64,000 bases of DNA from Streptomyces rubiginosohelvolus (GTDB lineage: Bacteria > Actinomycetota > Actinomycetes > Streptomycetales > Streptomycetaceae), in contig NZ_BMTW01000002.1 of NCBI RefSeq assembly GCF_014649875.1, forward strand, positions 62,001 to 126,000, given 5' to 3'. Below, one piece after another: positions 24,838-34,207 of this stretch. Numbering within the stretch: position 1 is the stretch's first letter; each line of letters opens with the position of its first letter. Below the pieces are notes generated by a model. That model had not been told where the DNA came from, searched no databases, and saw only the letters and a program-made list of their open reading frames with translations. The position numbers were made by a program, and so were the translations under genes.

Positions 24838-25932
24838 ATGAGACTGACCGACATATCGCTTGACTGGCTGCTTCCGGGCGCCGTACTGCTCGTGGGGGTC
24901 ATGGCGGCGGTGACGGTGGTCGCACGCGGTAAGCGTGCCAAGGCCGCGGCCGACGACTCCTGGGAACGCAGCGAGGAGCGCCGCAGACGCAAGGAAGCGC
25001 TGTACGCCACCGCCAGTTACGTCCTGCTGTTCTGCTGCGCGGCGGTCGCCGCCGCGCTCTCCTTCCACGGGCTCGTCGGCTTCGGCCGGCAGAACCTGAA
25101 CCTCAGCGGCGGCTGGGAGTATCTGGTCCCGTTCGGACTGGACGGGGCCGCGATGTTCTGTTCCGTGCTGGCCGTACGGGAGGCGAGCCACGGAGACGCG
25201 GCGCTCGGCTCCCGGCTGCTGGTGTGGACGTTCGCCGGGGCCGCCGCCTGGTTCAACTGGGTGCACGCCCCCCGGGGCATGGACCACGCGGGCGCTCCGC
25301 ACTTCTTCGCGGGGATGTCCCTCTCGGCCGCGGTGCTCTTCGACCGCGCGCTGAAGCAGACCCGCCGCGCGGCACTGCGCGAACAGGGCCTGGTGCCCCG
25401 TCCGTTGCCGCAGATCCGGATCGTCCGCTGGCTGCGGGCCCCCCGGGAGACCTTCGGCGCCTGGTCGCTGATGCTCCTGGAGGGCGTCCGCACCCTGGAC
25501 GAGGCGGTGGACGAGGTGCGGGAGGACCGCAAGGAGCAGGAGCAGGACCGGCTGCGCCGCAGGGACCAGGCCAAGCTGGACCGGGCCCGCATCAAGGCCC
25601 TGAACCGGCAGAACCGGGTCTGGGGGCGCGGCCGGAGCGGGCAGCAGGTCGATGTGCCCGCCCTCGCCCCCGCTTCGGGAGGCGCGGCCCCGGCCGTCGC
25701 GGAGCCTGCCATAGCAGAGCCGGGTCAGCTGCCTCTGCGACCCCGGCCATCCCTGCAAGCCGTCGGCCCGAAGCCGACGGCCGATGGTTCGAGCCCGAAG
25801 AGTCTGGACGCACCGAACCAGGGAAGTGATCCGCGGACCGTCGACCTCACTGCCGAGGACGACACCCAGACACTCCCCCGGCTCGACTCGCTGGAACAGA
25901 AACTGAAGGATCTGGAGCAGCAGTTCGGCTGA
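24838..25932 (+). CDS. DUF2637 membrane protein
   Basis: 364 aa. Hydrophobic segments are near residues 10-30, 58-80, 92-115, 120-140 and 150-165. The block FGLDGAAMFCSVLAVREASHGDAALGSRLLVWTFAGAAAWFNW is typical of the DUF2637 family. The C-terminal half is soluble and highly charged (a Glu/Arg/Lys-rich helix at about 215-260, probably coiled coil) and ends in a second short coiled coil (LDSLEQKLKDLEQQF). Relatives are known on actinomycete conjugative plasmids as well as chromosomes; function is unknown. AAGGGA precedes the ATG. Confidence 0.85.
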   Translation: MRLTDISLDWLLPGAVLLVGVMAAVTVVARGKRAKAAADDSWERSEERRRRKEALYATASYVLLFCCAAVAAALSFHGLVGFGRQNLNLSGGWEYLVPFGLDGAAMFCSVLAVREASHGDAALGSRLLVWTFAGAAAWFNWVHAPRGMDHAGAPHFFAGMSLSAAVLFDRALKQTRRAALREQGLVPRPLPQIRIVRWLRAPRETFGAWSLMLLEGVRTLDEAVDEVREDRKEQEQDRLRRRDQAKLDRARIKALNRQNRVWGRGRSGQQVDVPALAPASGGAAPAVAEPAIAEPGQLPLRPRPSLQAVGPKPTADGSSPKSLDAPNQGSDPRTVDLTAEDDTQTLPRLDSLEQKLKDLEQQFG

Positions 25933-25943
25933 TCCCGTCGCGC

Positions 25944-25970
25944 GGCGGAGGGCCCTCAGGGCCTTCCGCC
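25944..25970. terminator. Terminator between converging genes
   Basis: A 12-bp stem with one G-U pair (25944-25955 with 25959-25970) closes a 3-nt loop, 12 bp after the DUF2637 stop, and overlaps the end of the HATPase gene. Confidence 0.65.
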
Positions 25971-26435
25971 GTGCAGCTCGAACCAGACGACCTTGCCCAG
26001 GGCCTGTGCCTCCACGCCCCAGGCGTCGGCCAGGCTCCGGACCAGGATCAGGCCCCTGCCGTGCGTACCGTCGTCGGCGTTCGGTACGTACGGCGCGGGC
26101 AGATCCTCGGACGCGAAGTCCTGTACCTCCACCCGCAGTCGGGCGGCTGTCGCCGTGGCGGTGACCACGGCCCCGTGCCGGGTGTGGATGAGCGCGTTGG
26201 TCACCAGCTCGCTCACCAACAGCTCGGCCGCGTCGGTCTGTTCCTCGCCGGAGCGGTGCCGGAGGAACTCCCGCAGCTCACGGCGGACCTCCCCCACCGC
26301 CGACCGTTCGGTGTGCCCCACTCTGCGGCGCATCCGGGCCGGCTGCGAAGCCTCACCCGGTCTCCGGCCCCGGGGGCCGCGCCCCTCGACGACCGTGGCC
26401 CTCTTCTGACGCTTCGCCATTTCCCCCGCCCGCAC
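25956..26435 (-). CDS. Stand-alone HATPase (RsbW/anti-sigma-like ATP-binding protein)
   Basis: 159 aa. The GHKL ATPase motifs are in AAELLVSELVTNALIHT (N box) and VQDFASEDLPAPYVPNADDGTHGRGLILVRSLADAWGV (G1/G2). This is the single-domain form very common in Streptomyces, related to anti-sigma kinases such as RsbW. The GTG start is decided by a perfect AAGGAGGT nine bases upstream; an inner ATG at 26420 has only two bases to its nearest purine run. No anti-anti-sigma gene is adjacent. The SigB/F-type sigma factor at 60 kb is far away, so a link is speculative. Confidence 0.88.
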   Translation of the reverse strand: MRAGEMAKRQKRATVVEGRGPRGRRPGEASQPARMRRRVGHTERSAVGEVRRELREFLRHRSGEEQTDAAELLVSELVTNALIHTRHGAVVTATATAARLRVEVQDFASEDLPAPYVPNADDGTHGRGLILVRSLADAWGVEAQALGKVVWFELHGGRP

Positions 26436-26444
26436 AGTGAACCG

Positions 26445-26452
26445 ACCTCCTT
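26445..26452 (-). promoter_or_regulatory. Strong ribosome-binding site (AAGGAGGT) fixing a GTG start
   Basis: It is full complement to the 16S anti-Shine-Dalgarno, 9 nt from the GTG at 26435. Confidence 0.8.
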
Positions 26453-26640
26453 CGATCCGGCTGCCCGTCGAACAGCCTCACGGGATGCATGCCCCTGTAC
26501 GCACACGGTCACGCTTGCGGGTCCATCAATAAGTGAAAGGGCGGGAGCGGCGAGGGGCGCACGGAACATCCCACCCGCGCACGTCATCACCACATAGGCG
26601 CAGCTCCGGTTAACGTCCGGCGAATACACCCGAGTTGACG

Positions 26641-26671
26641 TTGACGACCCAACTTCTACGCGCGTCATCAT
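26641..26671 (+). promoter_or_regulatory. Possible leaderless promoter of the secreted RNase gene
   Basis: TTGACG (26641-26646), a 19-bp spacer and CATCAT (26666-26671) end 6 nt before the ATG at 26678. A second TTGACG copy lies directly upstream of the first. Confidence 0.35.
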
Positions 26672-26677
26672 GATGGC

Positions 26678-27112
26678 ATGCGCATCCCCCCACGCATCAC
26701 CCGGCTCGGCGGCTCGGCCGCCCTCCTGTCCCTTCTCCTCGCCTCGGGCCCGGTCACGGCCCAGGCCGCCACCCCGGCGACGACCTCCACCACCGCCTAT
26801 TCCGCGACCGCGTTCCGGGCGGCGGCGGTCGGCAGCATCTGCTACTCCGCCCTGCCGTCCCAGGCGCACGACACCCTGGATCTGATCGAGCAGGGCGGGC
26901 CGTTCCCGTACGAGCAGGACGGCACCGTCTTCCAGAACCGCGAGGGTCTGCTGCCGGATCAGTCCACCGGCTACTACCACGAGTACACGGTCATCACGCC
27001 CGGTTCCGACGACCGGGGCGCCCGCCGGATCGTCACCGGCGAGCAGAACGAGGAGGACTACTACACCGCCGACCACTACGCCTCCTTCGACCTGGTCGAC
27101 CACGGCTGCTGA
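26678..27112 (+). CDS. Secreted guanyl-specific ribonuclease (RNase Sa homologue)
   Basis: 144-aa precursor: a Sec signal peptide over residues 1-31 (AQAA), then a mature RNase N1/T1 domain. Aligned by eye with RNase Sa of S. aureofaciens at a constant offset of 48, the catalytic residues Glu54, Arg65, Arg69 and His85 correspond to Glu102, Arg113, Arg117 and His133 here. Cys55 and Cys144 match the single disulfide. PFPYEQDGTVFQNRE and YYHEYTVITPG are near-identical blocks. It cleaves single-stranded RNA after guanosine outside the cell. No barstar-type inhibitor gene is adjacent. Confidence 0.95.
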   Translation: MRIPPRITRLGGSAALLSLLLASGPVTAQAATPATTSTTAYSATAFRAAAVGSICYSALPSQAHDTLDLIEQGGPFPYEQDGTVFQNREGLLPDQSTGYYHEYTVITPGSDDRGARRIVTGEQNEEDYYTADHYASFDLVDHGC

Positions 27113-27188
27113 CCCCCGCTTCCGAGGGGTGTTCCGCGCGCTCCCGGGGAAGGAACCTGAGCCCCACCCCTTCCCGAGGAGCTGCGTG

Positions 27189-30100
27189 ATGCACGACGAC
27201 CGCACCCTGGTGGAGGGCCGCCTGGAGAGGGCCCTCCACCAGTTCGTCCGCCCGGCCCAGTACGCCGCCCGCACCCCGCTCACCGTGTCCGTGTGGCACG
27301 CCCCGGGCGAGCCGGTGCCGGTGACGGAGGCCCTCGGGGCGGACTTCGCGCCGTTCACGGCCGGTACGGAGTGGGGGAAGCCCTGGTCCACCAGCTGGTT
27401 CCGGCTGCGAGGAGCGGTGCCCGGGGAGTGGTCGGGGCGCCGGGTGGAGGTGGTCGTCGACCCGGGGTTCACGGGCCAGGGTCCGGGATTCCAGGCGGAG
27501 GGGATGCTGTACGACCATCTGGGCGTCCCTCTGAAGGGTGTTCATCCCCGCAACCGGCATCTGACGCTCGCGCACCCGGCGGCGGGCGGGGAGCCGGTCG
27601 ATCTGCTTCTGGAGGCGGCCGCCAATCCGGCCATCCTGGAGCACGGGTTCGCCCCGACCCCGCTCGGTGATGTGCTGACGTCCGGCGACCGCCCCCTGTA
27701 CCGCTTCGCCTCCGCCGATCTCGCGGTCCTCGACGAGGAGGTCTGGCATCTGGTCCTGGACATCGAGGTGCTGTCGGAGCTGATGCACGAGCTGCCCGAC
27801 GACCGGTCGCGGCGGCACGAGATCCTGCGGGCGCTGGAGTCGATGCTCGACGCTCTGGACCTGCACGACGTCTCCGGCACCGCAGCGGCGGGCCGGGCGG
27901 CGCTGGCCGAGGTGCTGACGCGGCCCGCCTCGGCGAGCGCGCACCGGATCTCGGCGGCCGGGCACGCGCACATCGACTCGGCGTGGCTCTGGCCGCTGCG
28001 CGAGACCGTGCGCAAGGCCTCTCGTACGTTCGCCAATGTCACCGCCCTCGCGCGGGACTACCCGGAGCTGGTCTTCGCCTGTTCGCAGGCCCAGCAGTAC
28101 GCCTGGGTGAAGGAGCACCAGCCGCACATCTGGGAGCGGATCAAGGAGGCGGTGGCGGCGGGGCAGTGGGCGCCGGTCGGCTCGATGTGGGTGGAGTCGG
28201 ACGCCAACATGCCGGGCGGCGAGGCGCTGGCCCGCCAACTCGTCCACGGAAAGCGGTTCTTCGAGGAGGAGCTGGGCGTCGAGACGGAGGAGATCTGGCT
28301 GCCGGACTCCTTCGGCTACACCGCCGCCTTCCCCCAACTGGCGAAACTGGCAGGGGTGAAGTGGTTCCTCACCCAGAAGCTGTCCTGGAACCAGCACAAC
28401 AAGATGCCGCACCACACCTTCTGGTGGGAGGGCATCGACGGCACCCGGGTCTTCACCCACTTCCCGCCGGTCGACACCTACAACGCCCAGCTCCACGCCC
28501 GGCAACTGGCGCACGCGGAGAAGAACTTCGCCGACAAGGGCAGGGCGACGCGTTCCCTGGTGCCGTTCGGCTGGGGTGACGGCGGGGGTGGTCCGACCCG
28601 CGAGATGCTGGAGCGGGCCCGCCGACTGCGGGATCTGGAGGGCTCGCCGCGCGTGACGGTCGAGAAGCCCTCGGCGTTCTTCGCGGCGGCCGAGGAGGAG
28701 TACGGGGAGCGGGCGCCCGTCTGGTCGGGCGAGCTGTACCTGGAGCTGCACCGGGCCACGTACACCACGCAGGCGAAGACCAAGCAGGGCAACCGGCGCA
28801 GCGAACATCTGCTGCGCGAGGCCGAGTTGTGGGCGACGGCGGCCGCCCTGCGCTCCCCCTCCTACCGCTATCCGTACGAGCGCCTTGACCGGGTGTGGAA
28901 GACGGTGCTGCTGCACCAGTTCCACGACATCCTGCCCGGATCGTCGATCGCCTGGGTGCACCGTGAGGCCAGGGACACCTACGAGGAGGTCCGCGCCGAG
29001 CTGGCGGACCTGCTGGCCGACGCGGTGGCGTCACTGGGCGCGGCCGAGGGCCTGGTGGCGCTCAACTCATCGCCGTACGAACGGGTCCAGGTGATCGAGC
29101 TGGACGCGGAGGCAACCGGGGTGCTGCCGTCGGGGGCCCACCTCCAGGAGCTGGGCGAGGGCCGGGCGGCGGTGCTGGCGCGGAGTCCGGGGCTCGGGGC
29201 GGGCCTGCTGGACGGGGCGGCGGTCCCGGAGCACCCGGTGACGGCGGAAGCCTCGGATGCAGGTGACATCGTCCTGGACAACGGGCTGTCGCGGGTGACG
29301 GTGGACGGCGACGGGCTGGTCTCCTCGGTCCGCGATCTGGTCGCCGGGCGCGAGGTGCTGGCCCCGGGCGCCCGGGCCAACCTCCTCCAGCTGCACCCGG
29401 ACCACCCCAACCACTGGGACGCGTGGGACATCGACCGGCATTACCGGAACACCCGCACCGATCTCACCGCCGCCGACTCCGTGACCCTGGTGGAGGAGGG
29501 GCCGCTGCGGGCGGCCGTGCGGGTGGTGCGTTCGTTCGGGAAGTCGACCGCCGTGCAGGAGGTACGGCTCGCGGCGGGGGCACGGCAGCTCGACATCGAC
29601 ACCGAGGTGGACTGGCAGGAGTCGGAGAAGGTCCTCAAGGCGGCCTTCCCGCTCGATGTGCACGCCGAACGGTCCACCGCCGAGATCCAGTTCGGCCATG
29701 TCCACCGGGCGACCCACGACAACACGTCCTGGGACGCCGCCCGTTTCGAGATCTGCGCCCACCGCTGGCTCCGGGTCGCCGAACCGGGCTACGGGGTCGC
29801 GCTGCTCAACGACTCGACGTACGGCCACGATGTGACCCGCACCCCGCACCCGGACGGGCTGGGCACGACCGTCCGGCTGACGCTGCTGCGCGCCCCGCAC
29901 AGCCCGGACCCGCACACCGATCTGGGCGTGCACCGCTTCCGTTACGCGCTCGCGCCCGGCGCGGAGGTGACGGACGCCGTACGGGAGGGCCTGGCGCTGA
30001 ACCTCCCGCTGCGGGCGGCGGTGGCCCCGGTGGTGCCCGCACTGGCGTCGACGGGGCATCCGGCGGTGACGGTCGAGTCGGTCAAGCTCGCCGAGAACCG

Positions 30101-30302
30101 GAACGGGGACGTGATCGTACGGCTCTACGAGTCGGCGGGCGGCCGGGCGCGGACCCGTCTGAAGGTGGCGTTCCCGGTCACGGAGGCCCGGATCACCGAT
30201 CTGCTGGAACGGCCGCTGCACCCGGCGGAGACCGACGAGGACGGCACGGTCCTCGACCTGCGGCCGTTCGAGATCCTGACGGTGCGCCTGACGCCCGCCT
30301 GA
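27189..30302 (+). CDS. Alpha-mannosidase, glycoside hydrolase family 38
   Basis: 1037 aa. Catalytic (beta/alpha) domain motifs are GHAHIDSAWLWPLRE near residue 260 (zinc His/Asp), VESDANMPGGEALARQ near 335 and LPDSFGYTAAFPQ near 372 with the nucleophile Asp. The helical middle and beta-sandwich C-terminal domains of GH38 follow (LHQFHDILPGSSIAWV; the FGHVHRATHDNTSWDAARFE region). There is no signal peptide, so it is cytoplasmic and acts on imported mannosides. The ATG at 27189 is preceded by GAGGAG. It ends 5 bp from the opposing pyruvate oxidase gene, with no room for a terminator. Confidence 0.92.
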   Translation: MHDDRTLVEGRLERALHQFVRPAQYAARTPLTVSVWHAPGEPVPVTEALGADFAPFTAGTEWGKPWSTSWFRLRGAVPGEWSGRRVEVVVDPGFTGQGPGFQAEGMLYDHLGVPLKGVHPRNRHLTLAHPAAGGEPVDLLLEAAANPAILEHGFAPTPLGDVLTSGDRPLYRFASADLAVLDEEVWHLVLDIEVLSELMHELPDDRSRRHEILRALESMLDALDLHDVSGTAAAGRAALAEVLTRPASASAHRISAAGHAHIDSAWLWPLRETVRKASRTFANVTALARDYPELVFACSQAQQYAWVKEHQPHIWERIKEAVAAGQWAPVGSMWVESDANMPGGEALARQLVHGKRFFEEELGVETEEIWLPDSFGYTAAFPQLAKLAGVKWFLTQKLSWNQHNKMPHHTFWWEGIDGTRVFTHFPPVDTYNAQLHARQLAHAEKNFADKGRATRSLVPFGWGDGGGGPTREMLERARRLRDLEGSPRVTVEKPSAFFAAAEEEYGERAPVWSGELYLELHRATYTTQAKTKQGNRRSEHLLREAELWATAAALRSPSYRYPYERLDRVWKTVLLHQFHDILPGSSIAWVHREARDTYEEVRAELADLLADAVASLGAAEGLVALNSSPYERVQVIELDAEATGVLPSGAHLQELGEGRAAVLARSPGLGAGLLDGAAVPEHPVTAEASDAGDIVLDNGLSRVTVDGDGLVSSVRDLVAGREVLAPGARANLLQLHPDHPNHWDAWDIDRHYRNTRTDLTAADSVTLVEEGPLRAAVRVVRSFGKSTAVQEVRLAAGARQLDIDTEVDWQESEKVLKAAFPLDVHAERSTAEIQFGHVHRATHDNTSWDAARFEICAHRWLRVAEPGYGVALLNDSTYGHDVTRTPHPDGLGTTVRLTLLRAPHSPDPHTDLGVHRFRYALAPGAEVTDAVREGLALNLPLRAAVAPVVPALASTGHPAVTVESVKLAENRNGDVIVRLYESAGGRARTRLKVAFPVTEARITDLLERPLHPAETDEDGTVLDLRPFEILTVRLTPA

Positions 30303-30307
30303 AGGAC

Positions 30308-32050
30308 TTAGGGACGCGGCACGTTACGAAGGTTGGAGCGGGCCATCTGGAGCATCCGGCCCACTCCGCCGTCCAGCACGATCTTGCTGGCGGAGAGCGC
30401 GAAGCCCGTGACCATCTCGGCGCTGATCTTCGGCGGGATGGAGAGCGCGTTCGGGTCGGTGACGACGTCGACGAGCGCGGGCCCCTTGTGCTTGAACGCG
30501 TCCTTGAGCGCGGACTGCAACTGCTTGGGCTTCTCCACGCGTACCCCGTAGGCCCCGGCCGCCCGGGCGATGGCCGCGTAGTCGGTGTTCGCATTGGTCG
30601 TCCCGTACGACGGCAGGCCGGCCACCAGCATCTCCAACTCGACCATGCCGAGCGAGGAGTTGTTGAACAGGACGACCTTCACCGGCAGGTCGTACTGGAC
30701 CAGGGTGAGGAAGTCGCCCATCAGCATGGAGAATCCGCCGTCGCCGGCCATGGCGACGACCTGCCGGTTCAGGTCGGTGAACTGGGCGCCGATCGCCTGC
30801 GGCAGAGCGTTGGCCATGGAGCCGTGGCTGAACGAACCGATCACCCTGCGCTTGCCGTTGGGCGTCAGATAGCGGGCGGCCCACACATTGTTCATGCCGG
30901 TGTCGACGGTGAACACGGCGTCCTCGTCGGCCATCTCGTCCAGCACGGAGGCGACGTACTCGGGGTGGATCGGGACATGCTTCTCGACCTTGCGGGTGTA
31001 GGCCTTGACCACGCCTTCCAGCGCGTTCGCGTGCTTCTTCAGCATCCGGTCGAGGAACTTGCGGTCGGACTTGGGCTTCACCCGCGGAGTGAGGCAGCGC
31101 AGGGTCTCGCGCACGTCGCCCCAGACCGCGAGGTCGAGCTTGGAGCGGCGGCCCAGGTGTTCGGGGCGCACATCGACCTGGACGATCTTCACGTCGTCCG
31201 GGAGGAAGGCGTTGTAGGGGAAGTCGGTGCCGAGCAGGATGAGGAGGTCGCACTCGTGGGTCGCCTCGTACGCGGCGCCGTAGCCGAGCAGCCCGCTCAT
31301 CCCGACGTCGTACGGATTGTCGTACTGGATCCATTCCTTGCCGCGCAGCGCGTGCCCGACCGGGGACTTGATCTTCTCGGCGAACTCCATGACCTCGGCG
31401 TGAGCCCCGGCCGTGCCGCTGCCGCAGAACAGGGTCACCCGTTTGGCCTCGTCCACCATGCGGCAGAGCTTGTCGATCTCGTCGTCGCCGGGGCGCACGG
31501 TGGGCCGCGCGGTGACGAGGGCGTGCTCGATGGACTTCTCGGGGGCGGGCTTGGAGGCGACGTCGCCCGGCATCGTGACGACACTGACGCCGCCGCGCCC
31601 GATCGCGTGCTGGATCGCCGTCTGGAGCAGCCTCGGCATCTGCTCCGGGTGGGAGATCATCTCGTTGTAGTGGCTGCACTCCTGGAACAGCAGCTCGGGA
31701 TGGGTCTCCTGGAAGTAGCCGAGGCCGATCTCGCTGGAAGGGATGTGCGAGGCGAGGGCCAGCACCGGGGCCATGGAGCGGTGCGCGTCGTACAGGCCGT
31801 TGATCAGATGCAGATTGCCCGGCCCGCAGGAGCCCGCGCAGGCCGCGAGCGAGCCCGTGACCTGTGCTTCGGCTCCGGCGGCGAAGGCGGCGGTCTCCTC
31901 GTGCCGGACATGGACCCAGTCGACGGACGGGTTACGCCGGATGGCGTCCACAACGGGGTTCAGGCTGTCGCCGACGACGCCGTACAGACGTTTCACGCCC
32001 GCCCTGGCGAGGATGTCGACGAACTGCTCCGCCACGTTCTGCTTGGCCAT
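30308..32050 (-). CDS. poxB: Thiamine-pyrophosphate-dependent pyruvate oxidase/dehydrogenase (PoxB-like)
   Basis: 580 aa from MAKQNVAEQFVDILARAGV at 32050, close to E. coli PoxB (572 aa). The TPP site GDGGFSMLMGDFLTLVQYDLPVKVVLFNN lies near residues 440-470. The N-terminal Pyr domain has YGVVGDSLNPVVDAIRR and HVRHEETAAFAAGAEAQ. The family oxidises pyruvate to acetate and CO2, passing electrons to quinone at the membrane, usually under stationary phase or stress. It lies 112 bp downstream of a PP2C-like gene on the same strand. Confidence 0.88.
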   Translation of the reverse strand: MAKQNVAEQFVDILARAGVKRLYGVVGDSLNPVVDAIRRNPSVDWVHVRHEETAAFAAGAEAQVTGSLAACAGSCGPGNLHLINGLYDAHRSMAPVLALASHIPSSEIGLGYFQETHPELLFQECSHYNEMISHPEQMPRLLQTAIQHAIGRGGVSVVTMPGDVASKPAPEKSIEHALVTARPTVRPGDDEIDKLCRMVDEAKRVTLFCGSGTAGAHAEVMEFAEKIKSPVGHALRGKEWIQYDNPYDVGMSGLLGYGAAYEATHECDLLILLGTDFPYNAFLPDDVKIVQVDVRPEHLGRRSKLDLAVWGDVRETLRCLTPRVKPKSDRKFLDRMLKKHANALEGVVKAYTRKVEKHVPIHPEYVASVLDEMADEDAVFTVDTGMNNVWAARYLTPNGKRRVIGSFSHGSMANALPQAIGAQFTDLNRQVVAMAGDGGFSMLMGDFLTLVQYDLPVKVVLFNNSSLGMVELEMLVAGLPSYGTTNANTDYAAIARAAGAYGVRVEKPKQLQSALKDAFKHKGPALVDVVTDPNALSIPPKISAEMVTGFALSASKIVLDGGVGRMLQMARSNLRNVPRP

Positions 32051-32162
32051 GGGTGCGCGCCCTTCCTTGCCCGTGCTCCGTGCACGTCGGTTGTCCGGGG
32101 ACCGGAGCGGCGAAACGGCGTTCCGCCGGGCTCCGGAATCCATCAACCCACGGGGCGCGCGG

Positions 32163-34001
32163 TTACGCCTCCCAGACGGCGGCGCAGGTGCGGTCGTCTG
32201 CGTACCCCTTGATCCGGAGCTGGGTGTCGGCGAGGAAGGCGGGCAGTCCGGGTGGCCCTGCGCTCCCCCAGCGCTCGGCGAGCTCACCGGGGAGGGCGGG
32301 CTCGCCCCGCATGGGCTCGGCGAGTCCGTTGCTGCACAGCATCAGCGTGTCGCCGGGCCGCGCCACGGAGGCCCGGAAGCGGAAGGGCCGGCCGGGCGGC
32401 TGCGGGGACCCTTCGCCGTTCGGCGACGCCGGCCCGGTGATCTGGAGGTCCATGGTCAGCCGGTCGCCGTCCGGTCCCGCCTCCGGCTCGTCGCCGGGCC
32501 GCGTGGCCGGGCCGCCTTCCGGGATGAAGGGCTCCAGGTCCTGCCAGAGCCCGTCGCGGAGCCGGAAAAGGCCGCCGCTGCCGACGCCGAAGAAGACCCG
32601 GGTGCGGCAGTCGGGGTCGGCGGACAGCAGGAGGCAGCGGAGGCTCGCGGTGTACGCGTCGGGGTCGACGCCCAGTTCGGCGGCGCGGGCGCGCAGCTTG
32701 CCGTAGGTACGGTCGGTGAGCCGGTGCAGCCCCGATTTCAGGTCGCCCCGGCGCCCCGCTCTTATGTCCTCGGACAGCCGGAGGTGGCTGCGGGCGACGG
32801 CCCCGCCGATCCAGCGGCAGGCGTCGGCCGCGGCGAGGTGGGCCGCCTCGCCGTCCCGCCTGCCGCCCGCCACGGCGACGAGGACGAGGGCGCTCTCGGC
32901 GGCCCCGAAGCGGGCGGTGAGCAGCCCGTCGCGCCGGGGTTCGCCCCGGAACCGGGCGGAGTCGCCGCGCACGGAGGCGGTGCGCAGGGTGTACGTCCCG
33001 TAGCGCGCGCCGTCCAGAACGGTGTCGGGGACGAGGCCGTCCAGATTCTCCGAGGTGGCGGAGGGCAGGGCGGCGGGTTCGGCGTCGTAGGTGGGCGGCC
33101 GGTCCCCCAGATGCGCAACGGCCGGCCGTACGTCGGCGGCGACCGAGGGATCGGGCGGCAGTTCGTGCAGCGCGCTGGGGTCGGGGGCGAGACCGGCTTC
33201 CGGCTGCCCGTCGGCCTCGGCCGCGGCGGCCGGCACCCGCGGCGCGGCGAAGGTCCGGGGCCCGGCCTGCCCGCCGGGCGCTTCCCAGGGGGCGGGGAAG
33301 CTGGTGGTGGGGGGCGCGGTGGGCGGAGGCGGGGGCGAGATACGGGGGTCCGGCACGAGGCCGGAAGGCGGGGCGGAGGGCTGGGCGGGCACGGCTGCCG
33401 GGGTCGAAGCCGGTGCAGGAGCCGAAGCCGAAGCCGGAGCCGACGGTGGGCCCGGAACCTCTGCCGAGGGCGCTGCCGAAGGAGACGATTCGGGCGGGGC
33501 CGGCACGAAGTCCGGAGCCGGTCCGGCTGCGGAAGCCGGGGGACGGCCCGGGGCCAGTGACGGATCCGAGGCCGGGTCCGGCACCGCTGCCCGGCCCGGT
33601 CTCAACTCCTCGACCGGCCCCGATGCCACTGCCGGGTCCGGGATCACCACCGGGGCCGGCCCCGGTGGAGGCGGAGCCGGGACCGCCGGCGGGTCCGGGA
33701 ACGGGCCCGAGGCCACCGGGTCACCGACCGGGTACGGGTCCTCGTGGCCGTCGGCGTCCGGGGACTCGTAGCGGTCCGCGAACGGGTCCTCGTAGGCGTC
33801 CGCGTACGGGTCGCGGGCCGTTGCGCGTGCGGTGGCCCGGCGGGTGTCCGCCGGGCCGCTCACCGTGTCCGACACGGAGTCGAAGCGGTCGTCGAGGCTG
33901 TCGGCCGCGCGGCCGGGACCGGTGTCCGGCGCGGACTCGTCGTACAGCTTGCGCCACCAGTCGTCCTCGTGGGCGGCGGGCTTCTCCCCCTGCTGACTCA
34001 T
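32163..34001 (-). CDS. PP2C-fold protein with long disordered N-terminus, probably inactive
   Basis: 612 aa. Residues 1-320 are Pro/Ala/Ser/Asp-rich low complexity (PVPAPPPPGPAPVVIPD type). Residues about 340-612 keep the shape of a PP2C phosphatase: opening YTLRTASVRGDSARFRGEPRRDGLL, a central VLVAVAGGRRDGEAAHLAAADACRW, closing YADDRTCAAVWEA. The metal-binding DGMGG motif is replaced by AGGRRDG and the early Arg-x-x-Asn-Glu-Asp is not evident. It may bind phosphoproteins or have lost catalysis. PASTA/FHA domains and kinase neighbours are absent. The start is MSQQGEKPAA at 34001. Confidence 0.8.
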   Translation of the reverse strand: MSQQGEKPAAHEDDWWRKLYDESAPDTGPGRAADSLDDRFDSVSDTVSGPADTRRATARATARDPYADAYEDPFADRYESPDADGHEDPYPVGDPVASGPFPDPPAVPAPPPPGPAPVVIPDPAVASGPVEELRPGRAAVPDPASDPSLAPGRPPASAAGPAPDFVPAPPESSPSAAPSAEVPGPPSAPASASAPAPASTPAAVPAQPSAPPSGLVPDPRISPPPPPTAPPTTSFPAPWEAPGGQAGPRTFAAPRVPAAAAEADGQPEAGLAPDPSALHELPPDPSVAADVRPAVAHLGDRPPTYDAEPAALPSATSENLDGLVPDTVLDGARYGTYTLRTASVRGDSARFRGEPRRDGLLTARFGAAESALVLVAVAGGRRDGEAAHLAAADACRWIGGAVARSHLRLSEDIRAGRRGDLKSGLHRLTDRTYGKLRARAAELGVDPDAYTASLRCLLLSADPDCRTRVFFGVGSGGLFRLRDGLWQDLEPFIPEGGPATRPGDEPEAGPDGDRLTMDLQITGPASPNGEGSPQPPGRPFRFRASVARPGDTLMLCSNGLAEPMRGEPALPGELAERWGSAGPPGLPAFLADTQLRIKGYADDRTCAAVWEA

Positions 34002-34067
34002 GCCCCTATTGTCGACCGCGAAGGCGGCCCGAAAACGGGGCATCGGGAAAAAGTGGCCCGTAAACAG

Positions 34068-34115
34068 GGTCCGCCGGGCGGCCCCACCCCCCACGGGAAG
34101 GACGCCCGGCGGACC
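34068..34115. terminator. Terminator hairpin after second S8 peptidase
   Basis: The 13-bp perfect stem GGTCCGCCGGGCG (34068-34080) pairs with 34103-34115 around a 22-nt loop. It lies about 93 bp past the peptidase stop on the minus strand. Confidence 0.6.
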
Positions 34116-34207
34116 GGTCGGAACGATCGGCATGTCGGCGTTTCAGCCGGTCATATGCTCAGCCGATCATCGGTTCAGCGACTCAGTGGCTCGCTGTGCC
34201 CGCCCTC

